Shown here: positions 5,304 to 5,316 of the stretch, piece after piece
Position numbering within the stretch: the stretch's first letter is position 1
Layout of the letters: each line of letters opens with the position of its first letter
NCBI GenBank assembly: GCA_030595455.1
Contig: JAUVDF010000094.1
Span: 1-5,316 of the forward strand
Direction: 5' to 3'
DNA length: 5,316 nucleotides
Source of the DNA: Fidelibacterota bacterium
GTDB taxonomy: Bacteria > Fidelibacterota > UBA8477 > JABMPR01
Made by a program: the position numbers and the translations under genes
Notes under the pieces: model-generated
What the model saw: the letters and a program-made list of their open reading frames with translations, nothing else
Database searches by the model: none
Told to the model about the DNA's origin: nothing

Positions 5304-5316
5304 AATACGGAATTAA

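Noticed and set aside
4871..5310. Direct repeat flanking the element (TAGAATTCAGGA at 4871 and TAGAATACGGA at 5301) as a target-site duplication
   Set aside because: The copies are imperfect and lie 44 bp and 24 bp outside the arms, so they do not abut the element; probably chance.
5293..5316. Short frame MKTRIRN at the end of the window
   Set aside because: Only seven codons with no SD; it ends at the last base of the window and shows no sign of being a gene.

Overview
The window comes from a Gram-negative (diderm) bacterium: it encodes a TolC-type outer-membrane channel, a MacA/HlyD-type periplasmic adaptor and a signal-peptide-bearing protein. All genes lie on the + strand. The DNA is moderately AT-rich, and most starts have clear purine-rich Shine-Dalgarno (SD) sequences (GGGAG, AGAGGGG, AGGA, AGAGGAAG). 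That argues against a typical Bacteroidota genome, where SD sites are weak. An FCB-group or related environmental lineage such as Neomarinimicrobiota would fit, but this is a low-confidence guess from gene style alone.

Layout. (1) 1-488: the 3' end of a polytopic membrane protein cut by the window edge, probably an ABC-2-type permease. (2) 521-1333: an exported protein of unknown function whose layout recalls DUF4412-like periplasmic proteins. (3) 1334-1498: the largest intergenic gap, holding a G:U-rich leader hairpin and a possible promoter. (4) 1499-4862: a compact run of a Yip1-family membrane protein, a TolC-family channel and a MacA-like adaptor, with gaps of 49 and 9 bases. (5) 4863-5316: a GIY-YIG nuclease gene enclosed by a perfect 28-bp inverted repeat.

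How the genes work together. TolC and the adaptor would form the outer-membrane and periplasmic parts of a tripartite exporter. The expected inner-membrane engine, a MacB-type ABC ATPase/permease, is absent from the window. Where it would normally begin there is a good ribosome binding site and an ATG (4879-4894), but that reading frame runs into the left repeat arm and stops after 16 codons. The simplest reading is that the GIY-YIG/inverted-repeat unit landed at this operon junction; the engine genes may continue beyond the window.

The most interesting object is this ~363-bp unit (4915-5277). It consists of two identical 28-bp arms in opposite orientation, each with a REP-like imperfect palindrome, around a single-domain GIY-YIG nuclease. 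The left arm supplies the SD-like sequence of the nuclease gene. The right arm is translated as its C-terminal tail. The architecture parallels REP/RAYT (tyrosine transposase) systems but uses a different nuclease fold, so it is a candidate minimal mobile or domesticated repeat-dispersal element.
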